NCBI GenBank assembly: GCA_003135035.1
Contig: PLDE01000041.1
Coordinates: 446 to 7,733 of the forward strand
Direction: 5' to 3'
DNA: 7,288 nt
Source of the DNA: Candidatus Dormiibacterota bacterium
GTDB lineage: Bacteria; Chloroflexota; Dormibacteria; Aeolococcales; Bog-877
The notes below the pieces were generated by a model, which was given only the letters and a program-made list of their open reading frames with translations, was not told where the DNA came from and searched no databases. Both the position numbers and the translations under genes were made by a program. Below, one piece after another: positions 6,267 to 7,288 of this stretch (positions are counted from its first letter, which is position 1; each line of letters opens with the position of its first letter).

Positions 6267-7288
6267 TTAGCGGTCGACGTCGCCCAGGGTTATGTCGATG
6301 CTGCCCACCACCGCCACCGCGTCAGCCACCAGCTCGTCCTGGACCATCCGGTGCAGGGCGGAAAGGTTGCTGAATGATGGCGCCCGGACCTTGCATCGGT
6401 AGGGGCGGTTGCCGCCGTCTGAGACCATGAGGAATCCGAGCTCCCCGCGGGGACTCTCGATGGCGTGATAGATGCTGCCCGGGGGGGGCAGGAAACCCTC
6501 GGTGGTCAGCTTGAAATGGTGAATCAGCGACTCCATCGAGGTGTCGATCTCAGCCCGGGGCGGCAGGCTCACCTTGCGGTCCGAGGTGTTGGTCGGGCCC
6601 CCGGGCAGTCGCTTGATGGCCTGGTCGACGATCCGACAGGACTCACGCATCTCGCGAACCCGGATCAGGTAGCGGTCATAGACATCGCCGTTTACCCCGA
6701 TGGGAACTTCGAAGTCGAAGTGGTCGTAGCTGGAGTACGGGTGCGCCCGGCGGATGTCGTAGGGCACCCCCGAGCCGCGCAGGGTGGGACCGCTGCAGCC
6801 GAAGCCCATGGCGTCGGCGGCGCTGATAACCCCGAGCCCAATCGTGCGCTGGCGCCAGATCGGGTTGGAGGTGAGCAGGCCCTCGTACTCGTCTACCTTC
6901 TGCTGGAAGTCGGCGGTGAAGGCGCGGACCATGGGCACGAACTCCTCGGGGACGTCGGCCATCAGGCCGCCCACCCGGATGAAGCTGGTCATCATCCGGA
7001 CCCCGGAGATCCACTCCAGGATGTCGAGGATGCGATCGCGCTCCTTCCAGCAGTACATGAAGACGGTGGTGGCGCCGAGGTCGAGCGCGTGGGTACCGAG
7101 CCAGACCAGATGACTGGCGATCCGGGACAGCTCGACCACGATCACGCGGATGTACTGGCCCCGCTCGGGGATCTCCACGCCGAGGAGCTCCTCCGCGGCC
7201 AGGGCGAAGCCGAGGTTGTTCATGGGCGGCGCCAGGTAGTCCATCCGGTCGCTGAGCGGAATGCACTGCTGGTACGTGTGCGACTCGA
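6267..7288 (-). CDS. nuoD: NADH-quinone oxidoreductase subunit D (49-kDa-type), 5' end outside the window
   Basis: NuoD, with NuoB, forms the quinone-reduction chamber of complex I and is related to the large subunit of [NiFe] hydrogenases. The 339 C-terminal residues are visible. The frame stays open to the window edge, and the stretch before the internal ATG 7244 (SHTYQQCIPLSDR) is normal NuoD sequence, so ATG 7244 is not the start; about 40-80 residues are missing upstream. Family hallmarks include DYLAPPMNN, whose Tyr (codon 7236-7238) corresponds to the conserved quinone-site tyrosine by family knowledge, plus GLMADVPEEF, SGPTLRGSG, AIESPRGELG and the ending GSIDITLGDVDR followed by TAA. 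The intact C-terminus shows that the boundary with the flippase is clean. nuoD is not fused to nuoC in the visible part. The stop codons of nuoD and the flippase are separated by 13 bases in convergent orientation, with no terminator hairpin visible between them. Confidence 0.97.
   Translation of the reverse strand, partial: ESHTYQQCIPLSDRMDYLAPPMNNLGFALAAEELLGVEIPERGQYIRVIVVELSRIASHLVWLGTHALDLGATTVFMYCWKERDRILDILEWISGVRMMTSFIRVGGLMADVPEEFVPMVRAFTADFQQKVDEYEGLLTSNPIWRQRTIGLGVISAADAMGFGCSGPTLRGSGVPYDIRRAHPYSSYDHFDFEVPIGVNGDVYDRYLIRVREMRESCRIVDQAIKRLPGGPTNTSDRKVSLPPRAEIDTSMESLIHHFKLTTEGFLPPPGSIYHAIESPRGELGFLMVSDGGNRPYRCKVRAPSFSNLSALHRMVQDELVADAVAVVGSIDITLGDVDR

Noticed and set aside
1..7288. 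CRISPR arrays, tRNA/rRNA genes, insertion sequences, toxin-antitoxin or defence modules
   Set aside because: No direct repeat series, cloverleaf-like sequence, transposase motif or terminal inverted repeats were seen. Nearly all bases are accounted for by the nuo, MreB-like and flippase genes, so no undescribed system is supported here.

Overview
This is a GC-rich bacterial window (about two-thirds G+C by eye). It holds five recognisable genes plus the 5'-truncated end of a sixth. The minus strand carries part of a respiratory complex I (NADH:quinone oxidoreductase, nuo) cluster, in the order nuoD, nuoE, nuoF, nuoG in the direction of transcription. Two plus-strand genes face it: an MreB-family actin homologue at the left end, and a MOP/MATE-type polysaccharide flippase wedged between nuoD and nuoE. 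The separate nuoD (not fused to nuoC), the very high GC and the presence of MreB fit a terrestrial, high-GC, deep-branching lineage such as Chloroflexota, Dormibacterota or Actinomycetota. That assignment is an inference from style and was not tested.

Layout, left to right. Positions 1-148 are non-coding as far as can be seen and lead to an RBS and the ATG of the MreB-like gene (149-1120, +). Its 3' end overlaps the 3' end of nuoG (1050-2957, -) tail to tail by 71 bases. nuoF (2958-4241, -) abuts nuoG with no gap, and nuoE (4234-4779, -) overlaps nuoF by 8 bases, so nuoE-nuoF-nuoG is a tight translationally linked unit. The flippase (about 4817-6253, +) starts divergently from nuoE and ends 13 bases from the stop codon of nuoD (6267 to beyond 7288, -).

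How the genes work together. NuoE, NuoF and NuoG form the NADH-dehydrogenase (N) module of complex I, with FMN and NADH on NuoF and the iron-sulfur chain N1a, N3, N1b, N4, N5 and N7. NuoD belongs to the Q-module that passes electrons to quinone. All expected cofactor cysteines of NuoE, NuoF and NuoG are visible, so the module looks functional. The MreB-like protein (cell shape, wall elongation) and the flippase (export of a lipid-linked saccharide) are envelope genes with no obvious mechanistic link to complex I.

The most noteworthy structure is at the joins. The nuo order is interrupted by an opposite-strand flippase. The cluster also stops at nuoG, where the C-terminal tails of both NuoG and the MreB-like protein depart from their families within the same roughly 40 bases, as expected of a rearrangement breakpoint or a contig mis-join. 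I see no CRISPR array, tRNA, rRNA, insertion sequence or undescribed defence-type system.
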